Source of the DNA: an uncultured Flavobacteriaceae bacterium
GTDB lineage: Bacteria; Bacteroidota; Bacteroidia; Flavobacteriales; Flavobacteriaceae
Direction of reading: 5' to 3'
Assembly (NCBI GenBank): GCA_947486785.1
Contig: CANKUU010000005.1
Location: 104,905 to 168,904, forward strand
DNA length: 64,000 nucleotides
Shown one piece after another: positions 30,932-40,091 of this stretch (position 1 is its first letter; each line of letters begins with the position of its first letter). The position numbers and the translations under genes are program-made. The notes under the pieces were generated by a model. It had not been told where the DNA came from. It saw nothing but the letters and a program-made list of their open reading frames with translations, and made no database searches.

Positions 30932-31894
30932 TTAATCTGATATGTTAAAAAAAGAATCAACAAATTCGTGTTTATTAAATACCTGAAGGTCTTCAATACC
31001 TTCACCTACGCCAATATATTTTACAGGAATTTGAAATTGATCTGAGATACCAATTACCACGCCCCCCTTTGCGGTACCATCTAACTTTGTAACTGCCAAG
31101 GAAGTTACCTCTGTAGCTTTTGTAAACTGCTTAGCCTGCTCAAAAGCATTTTGCCCAGTAGAACCATCTAAAACTAATAACACTTCATGTGGCGTGTGAT
31201 CTACAACTTTTTGCATCACTCTTTTTATTTTAGTTAGCTCATTCATAAGATTTACTTTGTTATGAAGTCTACCTGCAGTATCTATAATCACCACATCTGC
31301 ATTTTGTTTAACTGCAGAACTTAAGGTGTCAAAAGCAACTGAAGCTGGATCACTACCCATGTTTTGTTTCACAATTGAAATACCTACACGATCTGCCCAA
31401 ACTTGCAATTGATCAATTGCCGCAGCTCTAAACGTATCAGCCGCACCTAAGACCACTTTTAATCCTTGATTTTTAAATTGATAAGCTAATTTGCCAATAG
31501 TAGTGGTTTTGCCTACTCCGTTTACCCCTACTACCATAATTACATACGGTTTTTTATCTTTTGGAATAGTAAACTCAATGGCGTTACCGATATGAGTTTC
31601 AGAAAGTAAGTTCGCTATTTCTTCTCTTAAAATGCGGTTGAGCTCTTCGGTACCAACATATTTATCTTTGGAAACACGGGCTTCAATACGGTCAATAATT
31701 TTTAAAGTGGTGTCTACACCAACATCAGAAGAAACCAAAACCTCTTCTAAATTATCTAAAACATCATCATCTACTTTTGACTTACCTGCTACAGCTTTAG
31801 TCATTTTAGAAAAAAACGATGTTTTAGTTTTCTCTAAACCCTTGTTTAAATTCTCTTTTTTCTTAGACGAAAATATATTTTTAAATAAACTCAT
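30932..31894 (-). CDS. ftsY: Signal recognition particle receptor FtsY
   Basis: 320 residues from the ATG at 31894. A GTG further up (31936) gives 14 extra residues, but it lies against the T-tract of the upstream terminator and has no family match; family members begin with M-S-(L/F)-FK-IFSSKKKE. FtsY is the SRP receptor GTPase. G1 is GVNGVGKTTTIGK, followed by AADTFRAAA, VIIDTAGR and TKLDGTAKGG. The short basic N-terminus with an NG domain lacks the large acidic A domain of enteric bacteria. A TAnnTTTG box precedes the ATG. Confidence 0.96.
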   Translation of the reverse strand: MSLFKNIFSSKKKENLNKGLEKTKTSFFSKMTKAVAGKSKVDDDVLDNLEEVLVSSDVGVDTTLKIIDRIEARVSKDKYVGTEELNRILREEIANLLSETHIGNAIEFTIPKDKKPYVIMVVGVNGVGKTTTIGKLAYQFKNQGLKVVLGAADTFRAAAIDQLQVWADRVGISIVKQNMGSDPASVAFDTLSSAVKQNADVVIIDTAGRLHNKVNLMNELTKIKRVMQKVVDHTPHEVLLVLDGSTGQNAFEQAKQFTKATEVTSLAVTKLDGTAKGGVVIGISDQFQIPVKYIGVGEGIEDLQVFNKHEFVDSFFNISD

Positions 31895-31915
31895 ATGTTC
31901 TAAATTCGCTTTGTT

Positions 31916-31923
31916 CAAAGATA
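31916..31923 (-). promoter_or_regulatory. Candidate -7 box for ftsY
   Basis: Minus-strand TATCTTTG matches TAnnTTTG and is 21 nt upstream of the ftsY ATG, just after the terminator of the ribosomal protein unit. It supports the shorter FtsY start. The -33 TTG spacing is not ideal. Confidence 0.4.
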
Positions 31924-31936
31924 TAGAATTGGTCAC

Positions 31937-31967
31937 AAAAAAAGCCCCTTTCTTACGAAAGAGGCTT
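31937..31967 (-). terminator. Terminator of the rpmB-rpmG-DUF4295 unit
   Basis: On the minus strand AAGCCTCTTTC pairs with GAAAGGGGCTT (one U-G pair) around a 4-nt loop and runs into seven T residues. It begins 21 nt after the DUF4295 stop and separates this unit from ftsY. Confidence 0.88.
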
Positions 31968-31987
31968 AAAAGAAAATTTTTTTGATA

Positions 31988-32140
31988 TTATTTTTTAGCA
32001 ATCCAATCATTAACTGCTTCTGGTGCCATTACTGACTCAACAAATGTATAAGCTCCACTTTTGGGTGACTTAATCATTTTGATTGCTTTTGTCAATCTTT
32101 TTGAACTTGTTTGTAAACTTGCTACAGTCTTCTTTGCCAT
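31988..32140 (-). CDS. DUF4295 small basic protein
   Basis: 50 residues, starting at the ATG with CAT at 32138-32140 and stopping at TAA (31988-31990). The peptide begins MAKKTVASLQTSSKRLTKAI and ends AVNDWIAKK. DUF4295 is a short lysine-rich family that in Bacteroidetes always seems to follow rpmB and rpmG. It is therefore suspected to be ribosome-associated, but its role is not shown. 71 nt after rpmG, followed by a strong terminator. Confidence 0.88.
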   Translation of the reverse strand: MAKKTVASLQTSSKRLTKAIKMIKSPKSGAYTFVESVMAPEAVNDWIAKK

Positions 32141-32211
32141 GGTAACTAATATTAGTATATCTCTTTCAAAAGAAAGAATTATAGATGTTTAGATATTCTT
32201 AAAAATATCTT

Positions 32212-32394
32212 TTATTTAATTTCTTTGTGAACAGTCATTTTCTTCAAGATAGGATTAAATTTTTTAATTTCCATCCTCTCTGGAGTGTTCTTCTTGTTCT
32301 TTGTAGTAATGTAACGAGAAGTACCAGGCTGACCCGATGCTTTATGCTCTGTACATTCTAAAATTACTTGAATTCGATTTCCTTTTTTTGCCAT
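32212..32394 (-). CDS. rpmG: 50S ribosomal protein L33
   Basis: 60 residues, a component of the 50S subunit near the E site. The sequence starts [18 protein letters not shown] and has [20 protein letters not shown], diagnostic for L33. It has a single cysteine (C14), so the CxxC pairs that bind zinc in some L33 paralogues are absent and this is the zinc-free form. It is 20 nt downstream of rpmB. Confidence 0.97.
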   Translation of the reverse strand: MAKKGNRIQVILECTEHKASGQPGTSRYITTKNKKNTPERMEIKKFNPILKKMTVHKEIK

Positions 32395-32414
32395 CGTAAT
32401 CTAAATTTTCTTGA

Positions 32415-32651
32415 TTATTTCAACTTTCCTTGTGCTTTCGCCTCTTTCAAAACAGCCGAAATACCTTTCTTGTTGATTATCTTTATTGCCTTGGCAGAAA
32501 CTTTCAAAGTTACCCATCGGTCTTCTTCAGGAATAAAAAAACGTTTTTTAGAAAGATTTACATCAAATCTTCTTCTAGTTTTATTTATAGAGAAGGAAAC
32601 GTTGTTTCCAAACATTGCTCTTTTACCCGTAATTTCACAAACTTTTGACAT
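32415..32651 (-). CDS. rpmB: 50S ribosomal protein L28
   Basis: 78 residues. L28 is a small basic 50S protein. MSKVCEITGKRAMFGNNVS followed by TRRRFDVNL and RWVTLKVSAKAI are typical. One cysteine (C5) remains where zinc-binding forms have more, so the zinc site is absent. First gene of the rpmB-rpmG-DUF4295 unit, 65 nt after cinA on the same strand. Confidence 0.97.
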   Translation of the reverse strand: MSKVCEITGKRAMFGNNVSFSINKTRRRFDVNLSKKRFFIPEEDRWVTLKVSAKAIKIINKKGISAVLKEAKAQGKLK

Positions 32652-32716
32652 TGCGCTGGTTTTTTTAAACAGGCTGCAAATTTATATTTTTTTTGTCGAT
32701 CAGACAAAATTCTGGT

Positions 32717-33967
32717 TCAGAATTTTAGTATTTCTTTTTGTAATAATTCAAATGCCTTATTTACAGTCTTTTGCACTATTCTTTCGCGATGGTTACCCAT
32801 CATAAATTTGGTGGAAAAAACACCCTCCGGTGTTGCTATTGCAATATATACCGTACCAATCGCCGCATCAGAATCACCTTTCAACGGACCCGCATTGCCC
32901 GTTGTTGCTATTGCAAAATCTGTTTTAAGGATACTTTTTACATTCTGTGCCATTAATTTGGCAACTTTATCGCTAACCACAGAATGATCATCGATAACAG
33001 CAGAGGGAACCTGTAAAACATCTATTTTTGTTTCTGTAGCATAACTGACTATACCACCCTTAAAATAAGCTGAAGCACCCGGAATTGAAGTTAAACGCTG
33101 AGCAATACAGCCCCCAGTGCAACTCTCAGCGATTGCTAAAGTGTACTTTTTTTTAGTTAATAGCTTAGCAACTACCTCTTCAATGCTTTCATCATCTTCA
33201 AAACCATACATGAAATCTCCTATTAGGGGGTACAGTTTAGCAACTTCTTCTTCAACAGCCTTGGTAATTTGATCTTTATTGCTTCCTTTTGCAGATAAAC
33301 GTAGACGAACTTTTCCTAAATTGGGTAAATATGCCAATTTTATAAAAGATGGTAAATTATCCTCCCAACTTTCAACTTTTGCCGCAATTGCACTTTCTCC
33401 TAAACCATAAGTTACGATCGTTTTGTGTAAAATATAAGGTCTGTCGAAAGTTTCAATTAATTTTGGAATAACCTGATCTTTCATCAAATTTTTCATTTCA
33501 AAAGGAACCCCTGGAAGTGATATATACACTATCCCTTTTTCGTTAATCCACATGCCTGGTGCGGTTCCATAAGCATTATGTAACACCGTTGCTTTAGAAA
33601 GAATTAATGCCTGATCTCTATTAACATCAGAAATTTTTGAGGTTGTAATATGCTTTTTAAACAAGGCTTCTACATGTGCTAATACCTGCTCATCTTTCAC
33701 CAATTTATCATTAAAAAAGCTACAAAAAGTATGTTTTGTTATATCATCTTTTGTTGGACCCAAGCCCCCAGTTACGATAATAATCTGCGCTCTTTGACTT
33801 GCTTCTGTTAAAGCTTGTAAAATATGGTCTTTATCATCTTGAACAGATGTAATTTGATAGACAGATATACCAATTTTATTAAGTTCTTTTGATATGAATA
33901 CAGAATTTGTGTCTACAATTTGACCGATAAGAATCTCATCTCCTATGGTGATAATTTCTGCAAGCAT
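32717..33967 (-). CDS. cinA: CinA-family nicotinamide-nucleotide amidohydrolase
   Basis: 416 residues. The N-terminal molybdopterin-binding-like domain has [19 protein letters not shown] and [14 protein letters not shown], plus a middle KOW-like part. The C-terminal PncC-like amidohydrolase domain has [19 protein letters not shown] and ATTGNAGP. CinA deamidates NMN to recycle NAD, and the name comes from its competence link in other bacteria. It is 15 nt downstream of the HPt gene, so probably in one operon with the HPt and FAH genes. Confidence 0.95.
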   Translation of the reverse strand: MLAEIITIGDEILIGQIVDTNSVFISKELNKIGISVYQITSVQDDKDHILQALTEASQRAQIIIVTGGLGPTKDDITKHTFCSFFNDKLVKDEQVLAHVEALFKKHITTSKISDVNRDQALILSKATVLHNAYGTAPGMWINEKGIVYISLPGVPFEMKNLMKDQVIPKLIETFDRPYILHKTIVTYGLGESAIAAKVESWEDNLPSFIKLAYLPNLGKVRLRLSAKGSNKDQITKAVEEEVAKLYPLIGDFMYGFEDDESIEEVVAKLLTKKKYTLAIAESCTGGCIAQRLTSIPGASAYFKGGIVSYATETKIDVLQVPSAVIDDHSVVSDKVAKLMAQNVKSILKTDFAIATTGNAGPLKGDSDAAIGTVYIAIATPEGVFSTKFMMGNHRERIVQKTVNKAFELLQKEILKF

Positions 33968-33982
33968 ACACCTTAAATAATA

Positions 33983-34321
33983 TTAAATATTAAAGTCATT
34001 TTTCAGTTCCGAAACTACTTGCTCAATATCTTTTTTTAAGCTTGGAAATACATTTCTTATTTCATCCATATTTGCAGCACTTTTACCTAAAGTTTCTATT
34101 TCTAGTGCCGCGGCACGAGTTTGCTCCATCCCTAGAATATCTACATTAGGTTTAATTTTATGGGCTAGTTGATACACTTCTTCGTAACTACCGGTTTCTA
34201 AAGCTTTTTCTAATCCTTCTAAATCTCGAGGCACTTCTTCTAAAAAAACTGAAATTACTGAAACAACGAAGTCTTCGTCTCCATCTGCCATTTCCTTGAT
34301 CTTATCTAAACTGTATATCAT
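33983..34321 (-). CDS. Orphan HPt (histidine phosphotransfer) domain protein
   Basis: 112 residues, a single four-helix HPt domain. The phospho-accepting histidine is H54 in QLAHKIKPNV. HPt proteins pass phosphate between response-regulator receiver domains. No histidine kinase or response regulator is in the window, so the partner is unknown. Its ATG shares one base with the stop of the FAH gene (TAATG), showing translational coupling, and cinA follows after 15 nt. Confidence 0.88.
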   Translation of the reverse strand: MIYSLDKIKEMADGDEDFVVSVISVFLEEVPRDLEGLEKALETGSYEEVYQLAHKIKPNVDILGMEQTRAAALEIETLGKSAANMDEIRNVFPSLKKDIEQVVSELKNDFNI

Positions 34322-34932
34322 TATTTTATTTTAACCGTAAATAATTCGTGTTCTTCCAAACTTCCGGAAAGATAATCATTTGCCTTTATTATACCAACCC
34401 CAGCAGGTGTGCCTGTAAAAATAATATCTCCTTTTTTTAAGGTAAAAAACGTAGAAACATAAGAAATTACTTCATCAATCTTCCAAAGCATTAGACTGGT
34501 GTTACCTTTTTGTACTTCTTCGCCATTTTTAAAAAGTGAAAAATTAAGTTGATTCACATCTCTAAAATTCGATTTATCAATCCACTTACCAATTACCGCA
34601 GCGCCATCGAAACCCTTTGATTTTTCCCATGGCAGCCCTTTTTCCTTTAGTTTCTTCTGTAAATCTCTTGCTGTAAAATCAATTCCTAAACCTATTTCAT
34701 CATAATATTTATGAGCAAAATCTTTATTGATATGTTTTCCTACTTTTTTAATTTTTATCAAAACCTCCACTTCATAATGTATTTCATTTGAAAACTCAGG
34801 AATATAAAAGTCTTGTTCTTTAGGTAATATAGAAGAATCTGGCTTTATAAAAATAACAGGTTCGTTGGGTCGTTCATTTTTAAGCTCCTCAATATGAGCT
34901 GCATAATTACGTCCAATACAGATTAGTTTCAT
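34321..34932 (-). CDS. Fumarylacetoacetate hydrolase-family protein
   Basis: 203 residues. The FAH fold is shown by ICIGRNYAAHIEEL, the metal-binding IHYEVEVLIKI and GLGIDFTARDLQ, and the C-terminal FTGTPAGVG. Members include FAH, acylpyruvases and oxaloacetate decarboxylases; the short single-domain form fits the acylpyruvate hydrolase/oxaloacetate decarboxylase group. No tyrosine catabolism genes are nearby, so an exact reaction is not assigned. First gene of the unit FAH-HPt-cinA. Confidence 0.88.
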   Translation of the reverse strand: MKLICIGRNYAAHIEELKNERPNEPVIFIKPDSSILPKEQDFYIPEFSNEIHYEVEVLIKIKKVGKHINKDFAHKYYDEIGLGIDFTARDLQKKLKEKGLPWEKSKGFDGAAVIGKWIDKSNFRDVNQLNFSLFKNGEEVQKGNTSLMLWKIDEVISYVSTFFTLKKGDIIFTGTPAGVGIIKANDYLSGSLEEHELFTVKIK

Positions 34933-35235
34933 TTTAATTATTGAAAGTTAAACGTGGATTAAAAAATACGAGAGTCGAATAAAGTTTAACGACACTTAAA
35001 GTGTTCATAGCAATGAAATTTACAATATTCAAAAGTAAATTTATCATAAAACCTACAAATTATCATATGCTAAATAGTACGATATGACAGAAACGCTCTT
35101 TTTAAATGCTAAAAAAACGAACCTTAACATGACTATTTAACTCTTTACAATAGCAATCACCAACAAGTCTTTTAAAAAACAAGGTTGCTACGGTATTTAC
35201 AAATGCACTAAATTAGTAAGCCCAATAAACTGTAT
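34933..35235. other. Intergenic, no gene seen
   Basis: 303 bp of AT-rich DNA between the exonuclease gene and the FAH gene, all on the minus strand. It should hold the promoter of the FAH-HPt-cinA unit, but I could not pick one out. Confidence 0.4.
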
Positions 35236-36012
35236 TTATTTGAGCTTATTATTCAACGCACTAAGTTTAATTTGTGTTAACACCTTTTTGGTGTAAAGTG
35301 GAAAATCGGCATTCAAAATCCAGCTGAAATAACCTGGTTCTTTTTCTAAAACATCATGCACTTTTTTACCCTTATGCTTTCCAAAAGAAAACATTTCTTC
35401 ATCATCTTCATCCCAAACAATAAAACCAGCAAAATCAACTGTTCTTTTATGAGATGAAAACTCCGCTAGTTTTTTAATGTTATTATCTAATTCAGGATAC
35501 CTGTCTAATTGAGAAAGCAATACCTCATAAGTAGCCATTGTATCGGCTTCTGCACTATGCGCATCAGTTAGTTCTTTATTGCAGTAAAACTTATATGCTG
35601 CACTAAGGGTTCTTTTCTCCATCTTATGAAAGATGGTTTGCACATCTACTGATACCGTATTTTTCATATCAAAATCTACCTCAGCACGAAGCATTTCTTC
35701 TGCTAAAAGCGGAATGTCAAAACGATCAGAATTAAAACCGCCTAAATCACAATCTTTAATTATGGCGTAAATTTCTTTTGAACGTTCTTTAAAGGTAGGC
35801 TCATTGGCAACTTTTTCATTTGAAATACCATGAATTGCAACCACTTCTTTTGGAATTGTAATACCTGGATTAACCAACCAAGTTTTGCTTTCTTTATTCC
35901 CGTTCGGAAAAATTTTTAAAATCGATATTTCGACAATTCGATCTTTAGCCACATTCGTACCTGTTGTTTCTAGATCAAAAAAACAAATAGGTCGCGTTAA
36001 ATTCAGTTCCAT
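35236..36012 (-). CDS. DnaQ-like 3'-5' exonuclease with C-terminal DUF3820-like module
   Basis: 258 residues. The DEDDh exonuclease signature is complete: Exo I D13/E15 (FFDLETTG), Exo II D96 (NSDRFD), Exo III H152 and D157 (HSAEADT). Residues ~206-245 add FSFGKHKGKKVHDVLEKE and YFSWILNADFP, the same FGKxKG...WxxxxxFP pattern as the 80-residue DUF3820 protein at 15347. Role in DNA or RNA trimming is likely; whether it is a polymerase III epsilon subunit cannot be said. Monocistronic. Confidence 0.9.
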   Translation of the reverse strand: MELNLTRPICFFDLETTGTNVAKDRIVEISILKIFPNGNKESKTWLVNPGITIPKEVVAIHGISNEKVANEPTFKERSKEIYAIIKDCDLGGFNSDRFDIPLLAEEMLRAEVDFDMKNTVSVDVQTIFHKMEKRTLSAAYKFYCNKELTDAHSAEADTMATYEVLLSQLDRYPELDNNIKKLAEFSSHKRTVDFAGFIVWDEDDEEMFSFGKHKGKKVHDVLEKEPGYFSWILNADFPLYTKKVLTQIKLSALNNKLK

Positions 36013-36367
36013 CGTATCAATTAAATTTTTGTAAAGGTAATTAGAAGGTTTATTGAATCAATTTAATGCATTGAATTTTTTTGAAAATTCGATGAAACAT
36101 CAACTTATTTGGCACTTATATATTTTAGTTGATTCTGAAGGCGTAATTTTCAAAAAAAATAGAGCAGATTATTCTATTATTTTGGTGCTAATCATTTTGA
36201 TCTAAAACGTTACCTATGACAATAAAGGTAGCGCAATAGTATTGAAGCTAAATTTAATTGACTAATCGCCACTTAAAAAATGAAACGTTTTACTAAAAAA
36301 GTACAACTATTTTAAGCTGTACTTTTTTTTAGAGACGCTTATCAAACAAAGTAAACTTATGATTCCG
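36013..36367. other. Intergenic with E2 terminator
   Basis: 355 bp of AT-rich DNA downstream of the E2 gene and upstream of the exonuclease gene (both minus strand). It contains one hairpin terminator (36295-36328) and no gene. Confidence 0.6.
36295..36328. terminator. Terminator after E2 gene
   Basis: 11-bp stem AAAAAAGTACA / TGTACTTTTTT around a 12-nt loop, 40 nt past the E2 stop on the minus strand. T-runs on both strands make it bidirectional. Confidence 0.8.
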
Positions 36368-37711
36368 CTATACTTCGCGATTAATATCCCAAGCCTCAAG
36401 ATAATCTGCAACGGCTTTTGCAAACATACTACCTAAAGCACCATTTACGACACGATGATCATAACTATGAGAAATATACATTTTACTTCTAATACCAATA
36501 AAATCACCCTCACTTGTTTCAATTACTGCAGGTATTTTACGAATAGCACCCAGAGCCAGAATACCAACTTGAGGTTGATTTATGATTGGCGTACCAAAGA
36601 CACTACCAAACGTACCTACATTAGTTACCGTATAGGTACCATCTTGAATTTCGTCTGGTTTTAATTTGTTTTCTCTTGATCGTCTAGCCAGATCATTCAC
36701 AACTTTCGCCATACCTACCAAATTCAATTGATCGGCATTTTTTATTACGGGCACTATTAAATTTCCATCTGGTAAGGCCGCAGCCATACCTATATTAATA
36801 TTTTTCTTTTTTATTACTTTATCTCCATTCACAGAGATATTCATCATCGGGTATTTCTTCAATGCTTTTGCAATAGCCTCCATAAATATTGGTGTAAAAG
36901 TTAATTTTTCACCTTCGGTCTTTTCAAATGCATCTTTAGTTTTAGCCCTCCATTTAACTATATTAGTTACATCTACTTCTATAAAACTTTGAACATGCGC
37001 AGAGGTTGCAAGACTATCAGTCATGTGCTTAGCTATTAATTTGCCCATTCTCGACATTTCAATAACCTCATCATTTACCCCGCTATGGTTACTTACGGCA
37101 TTACCAATAGAAACCGAAGTATTTTCACCTGTAGTTTGCTTATTCTGATTTTTAGAAACAGGAGCCGACTTAACCCCTTTCATTTCTGTAGTTGTATCAG
37201 GTATCGACTTAGTATTTGCAATAAAGTTTAAAATATCACTTTTGGTTACCCTACCCTCTTTACCAGTTCCGTGAATTGTATCTAAAACAGCAGTTGAAAT
37301 ACCTTCTTGCTTTGCAATATTTTTTACTAGAGGAGAGTAGAACCGTTCAGAGGAACTAAAATCTAAAATTGGTTTATTAGAAACCTCTTTTGCTGTTTTT
37401 ATATTGTCTTCTATAACAGTTAGCGCTTCTTCGGGTACTTCTATCTCTTCTGTGCCCTGTACTTCTGTGCCTTCGGTTTCAATTACTGCAACAGTTTGCC
37501 CCACTTTTATAATATCATCAACATCAAACAGTTTTTCAAGTAGAATACCTTCTACTTCACTTGGAACTTCAGAATCAACTTTATCAGTTGCAATTTCAAA
37601 AATTGGCTCATCCATTTCAATGGTATCACCTACTTCTTTCAACCAAGTGGTTAATGTTGCCTCGGCAACACTCTCTCCCATACGTGGTAATTTTAGTTCA
37701 AATTTTGCCAT
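36368..37711 (-). CDS. 2-oxo acid dehydrogenase dihydrolipoyl acyltransferase (E2)
   Basis: 447 residues. A single N-terminal lipoyl domain has the lipoylated K44 in EIATDKVDSEVP. A peripheral subunit-binding domain lies at ~126-166 (YSPLVKNIAKQEGIS), and the catalytic domain at ~215-447. The active-site stretch is SYDHRVVNGALG (416-427), so the HxxxDG motif reads H419-RVV-N423-G424. The substitution D to N may be normal in Bacteroidetes E2s. The acyl group (acetyl, succinyl or branched chain) is not assignable; no E1 or E3 gene is adjacent. Terminator follows. Confidence 0.92.
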   Translation of the reverse strand: MAKFELKLPRMGESVAEATLTTWLKEVGDTIEMDEPIFEIATDKVDSEVPSEVEGILLEKLFDVDDIIKVGQTVAVIETEGTEVQGTEEIEVPEEALTVIEDNIKTAKEVSNKPILDFSSSERFYSPLVKNIAKQEGISTAVLDTIHGTGKEGRVTKSDILNFIANTKSIPDTTTEMKGVKSAPVSKNQNKQTTGENTSVSIGNAVSNHSGVNDEVIEMSRMGKLIAKHMTDSLATSAHVQSFIEVDVTNIVKWRAKTKDAFEKTEGEKLTFTPIFMEAIAKALKKYPMMNISVNGDKVIKKKNINIGMAAALPDGNLIVPVIKNADQLNLVGMAKVVNDLARRSRENKLKPDEIQDGTYTVTNVGTFGSVFGTPIINQPQVGILALGAIRKIPAVIETSEGDFIGIRSKMYISHSYDHRVVNGALGSMFAKAVADYLEAWDINREV

Positions 37712-37804
37712 ATTATTATTTGGTAAGCTATTTCTAGTCTATTTTTTGCAAAAATACTAAAAATATCATCTTATTTTTACGTTAATCTTAAATTTTAAAA
37801 TACA

Positions 37805-38425
37805 TCAATTTGCTTTCAACGAAGTCTCAAATGGTATTCGGTTAAGTATACTTCGCCCCAAAGTTACCTCATCAGCGTACTCTAATTCATCGCCAACAGC
37901 TATTCCTCTGGCAATAGTTGAGGTCTTAATATCAAAGCTATCTAGCTGTTTGTAAATATAAAAATTAGTGGTATCCCCTTCCATTGTTGAACTTAACGCA
38001 AAAATAATTTCTTTTATTATTCCTTCTTTGGCCTTACTCACTAAAGAGGCTATAGTTAAATCTTGAGGTCCTACGCCTTCAATAGGTGAAATTTTACCCC
38101 CCAAAACATGGTATAGCCCTCTAAACTGCCCCGTATTCTCAATTGCCATAACATCGCGTATATCCTCTACTACACAAACCAAACTATCTTCGCGCTTTGG
38201 ATTGGCGCAAATTTCACAAAGCTCCGTATCTGAAATATTATGGCAACTGGCACAAAATTTAACCGTATTGCGTAATACGTCTAATGAATTTGATAATCTT
38301 TTAGTTTGTTCTTTTGGCTGCTTTAATAAATGTAGAACTAAACGTAGTGCAGTTCGTTTGCCAATACCCGGCAGTTGTGAGATTTCGTAAACCGCATTTT
38401 CTAATAGTTTTGATGAAAAATCCAT
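37805..38425 (-). CDS. recR: Recombination protein RecR
   Basis: 206 residues. RecR works with RecO (and RecF) to load RecA at gaps. The helix-hairpin-helix [14 protein letters not shown] (18-31) is followed by the zinc finger C58, C61, C70, C73 and the Toprim domain starting [10 protein letters not shown] (82-91). Full length. It is 93 nt upstream of the E2 gene on the same strand and divergent from the symporter gene. Confidence 0.97.
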   Translation of the reverse strand: MDFSSKLLENAVYEISQLPGIGKRTALRLVLHLLKQPKEQTKRLSNSLDVLRNTVKFCASCHNISDTELCEICANPKREDSLVCVVEDIRDVMAIENTGQFRGLYHVLGGKISPIEGVGPQDLTIASLVSKAKEGIIKEIIFALSSTMEGDTTNFYIYKQLDSFDIKTSTIARGIAVGDELEYADEVTLGRSILNRIPFETSLKAN

Positions 38426-38621
38426 AATTACAAAGTTACATACTATTTTTACTTAACTTCTAATACTGGGGGTTCTTTATAAAAATTTAGATCGAAGCAG
38501 TTAAATTTATATTCTTTAGTTGATGAAAGATTTAAAGTTAAGCTTTAAAACAAATTAAATATAAATTACTAAAGAAAATCAGCCGAGTTCTTTTTGTAAA
38601 TTGCCTTAAATTTAAGCATCA

Positions 38622-40091
38622 ATGACACCAACCTATATCTTAATTCTCATCGGAGGATACTTTTTACTTTTATTGCTTATTTCCTATTATACCGGAAAAA
38701 ACGACTCAAATATTGACTTTTTTAAAGCCGGAAAAAAATCGCCCTGGTACTTGGTTGCATTTGGTATGGTAGGTGCATCACTTTCTGGTGTTACTTTTAT
38801 TTCTGTACCTGGTTGGGTAGAAGCTTCACAATTTAGTTATTTACAAGTAGTGTTTGGGTATTTTTTAGGCTACATTATTACCGCATACGTTTTGTTACCT
38901 ATATATTACAAACAAAATGTAACCTCAATTTATGAGTATCTTGATCGTAGATTTGGCTTTGTAAGCTACAAAGTTGGTGCTATTTCATTTTTTATTTCCC
39001 GGGTTTTAGGGGCTTCTTTTCGGCTATTTCTAGTCGCTATTGTACTCCAACAATTTGTATTTGATGAACTTGGAGTAAATTTTGAAATAACGGTAATAAT
39101 TTCTGTCCTATTAATTTGGATTTACACCTTTAGAGGCGGAATTAAAACCATTGTATGGACTGATACTTTACAAACCCTTTTTATGCTACTATCAGTAGGA
39201 TTATCAATTTATTTTATTCTAGATAAAATGGATTGGACTTTTGGTGAATTCTTAGCATCAGAAGAATTTTCAAAGTATAGTAAAACAATTTTTATAGATG
39301 ACTTTTTAGCCAAAAATCACCTCGTTAAATCATTTTTAGGAGGCATGTTCATTACCATTTGTATGACTGGTTTAGACCAAGATATGATGCAAAAAAACCT
39401 GACCTGCAATACATTAAAAGATGCCCAAAAAAACATGATTAGTTTTAGCGTTGTCCTCGTTGCAACAACTTTTGTTTTTATGCTTTTGGGTGTATTACTA
39501 TTCATTTATGCTGAAAAATATGATATAGCGCTACCTGTAATGGATGGCAAACCAAAGTCTGACCTACTTTTTCCTGAAATTGCTCTAAATAGCGATTTAG
39601 GCATTGCCGTTGCAGTAACTTTTTTACTAGGTCTTATTGCAGCTGCATACAGTAGTGCAGATAGTGCATTAACATCACTAACCACCTCATTTTGTGTAGA
39701 CTTTCTAGGATTAGAAAAAAAACCAGTATCTGAACAAAAGAAAATAAGAAAAATAACGCATATCGGTATGAGTGCATTATTAATTATAGTAGTTATCGCT
39801 TTTAAAAACATTCTAGACACCAACGTTATAGACGGTCTTTTAAAAGTGGCTTCATTTACTTATGGCCCCTTACTAGGGTTGTTTGCTTTCGGTATCTTCA
39901 CAAAACACCAAGTAAAAGATAAATACGTTTGGTTGGTAACCGCTCTTGTGGTTACCATTATCTATGTTTTAAGTAAAATACCAGCAGATAGCCTTGGAGG
40001 TTACATTTTTGGATACGAACTTTTACCCCTAAATGGTCTACTCACTTTCTTTGGGCTGTGGCTAATTCGAAAAGATTTAGATCAGAAATAA
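38622..40091 (+). CDS. Sodium:solute symporter (SSS family)
   Basis: 489 residues, about 13 hydrophobic helices. The start of helix 1 is [22 protein letters not shown]. Typical SSS segments include [35 protein letters not shown], and near the sodium site [14 protein letters not shown] and [17 protein letters not shown]. Inner-membrane cation-coupled uptake is clear. The substrate (sugar, sialic acid, proline or other) cannot be told. It stands alone on the plus strand. Confidence 0.92.
   Translation: MTPTYILILIGGYFLLLLLISYYTGKNDSNIDFFKAGKKSPWYLVAFGMVGASLSGVTFISVPGWVEASQFSYLQVVFGYFLGYIITAYVLLPIYYKQNVTSIYEYLDRRFGFVSYKVGAISFFISRVLGASFRLFLVAIVLQQFVFDELGVNFEITVIISVLLIWIYTFRGGIKTIVWTDTLQTLFMLLSVGLSIYFILDKMDWTFGEFLASEEFSKYSKTIFIDDFLAKNHLVKSFLGGMFITICMTGLDQDMMQKNLTCNTLKDAQKNMISFSVVLVATTFVFMLLGVLLFIYAEKYDIALPVMDGKPKSDLLFPEIALNSDLGIAVAVTFLLGLIAAAYSSADSALTSLTTSFCVDFLGLEKKPVSEQKKIRKITHIGMSALLIIVVIAFKNILDTNVIDGLLKVASFTYGPLLGLFAFGIFTKHQVKDKYVWLVTALVVTIIYVLSKIPADSLGGYIFGYELLPLNGLLTFFGLWLIRKDLDQK

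Noticed and set aside
32706..32726. Inverted repeat AAAATTCTG / CAGAATTTT at the cinA 3' end
   Set aside because: It has a 3-nt loop and no T-tract on the minus strand, so terminator function is not supported.
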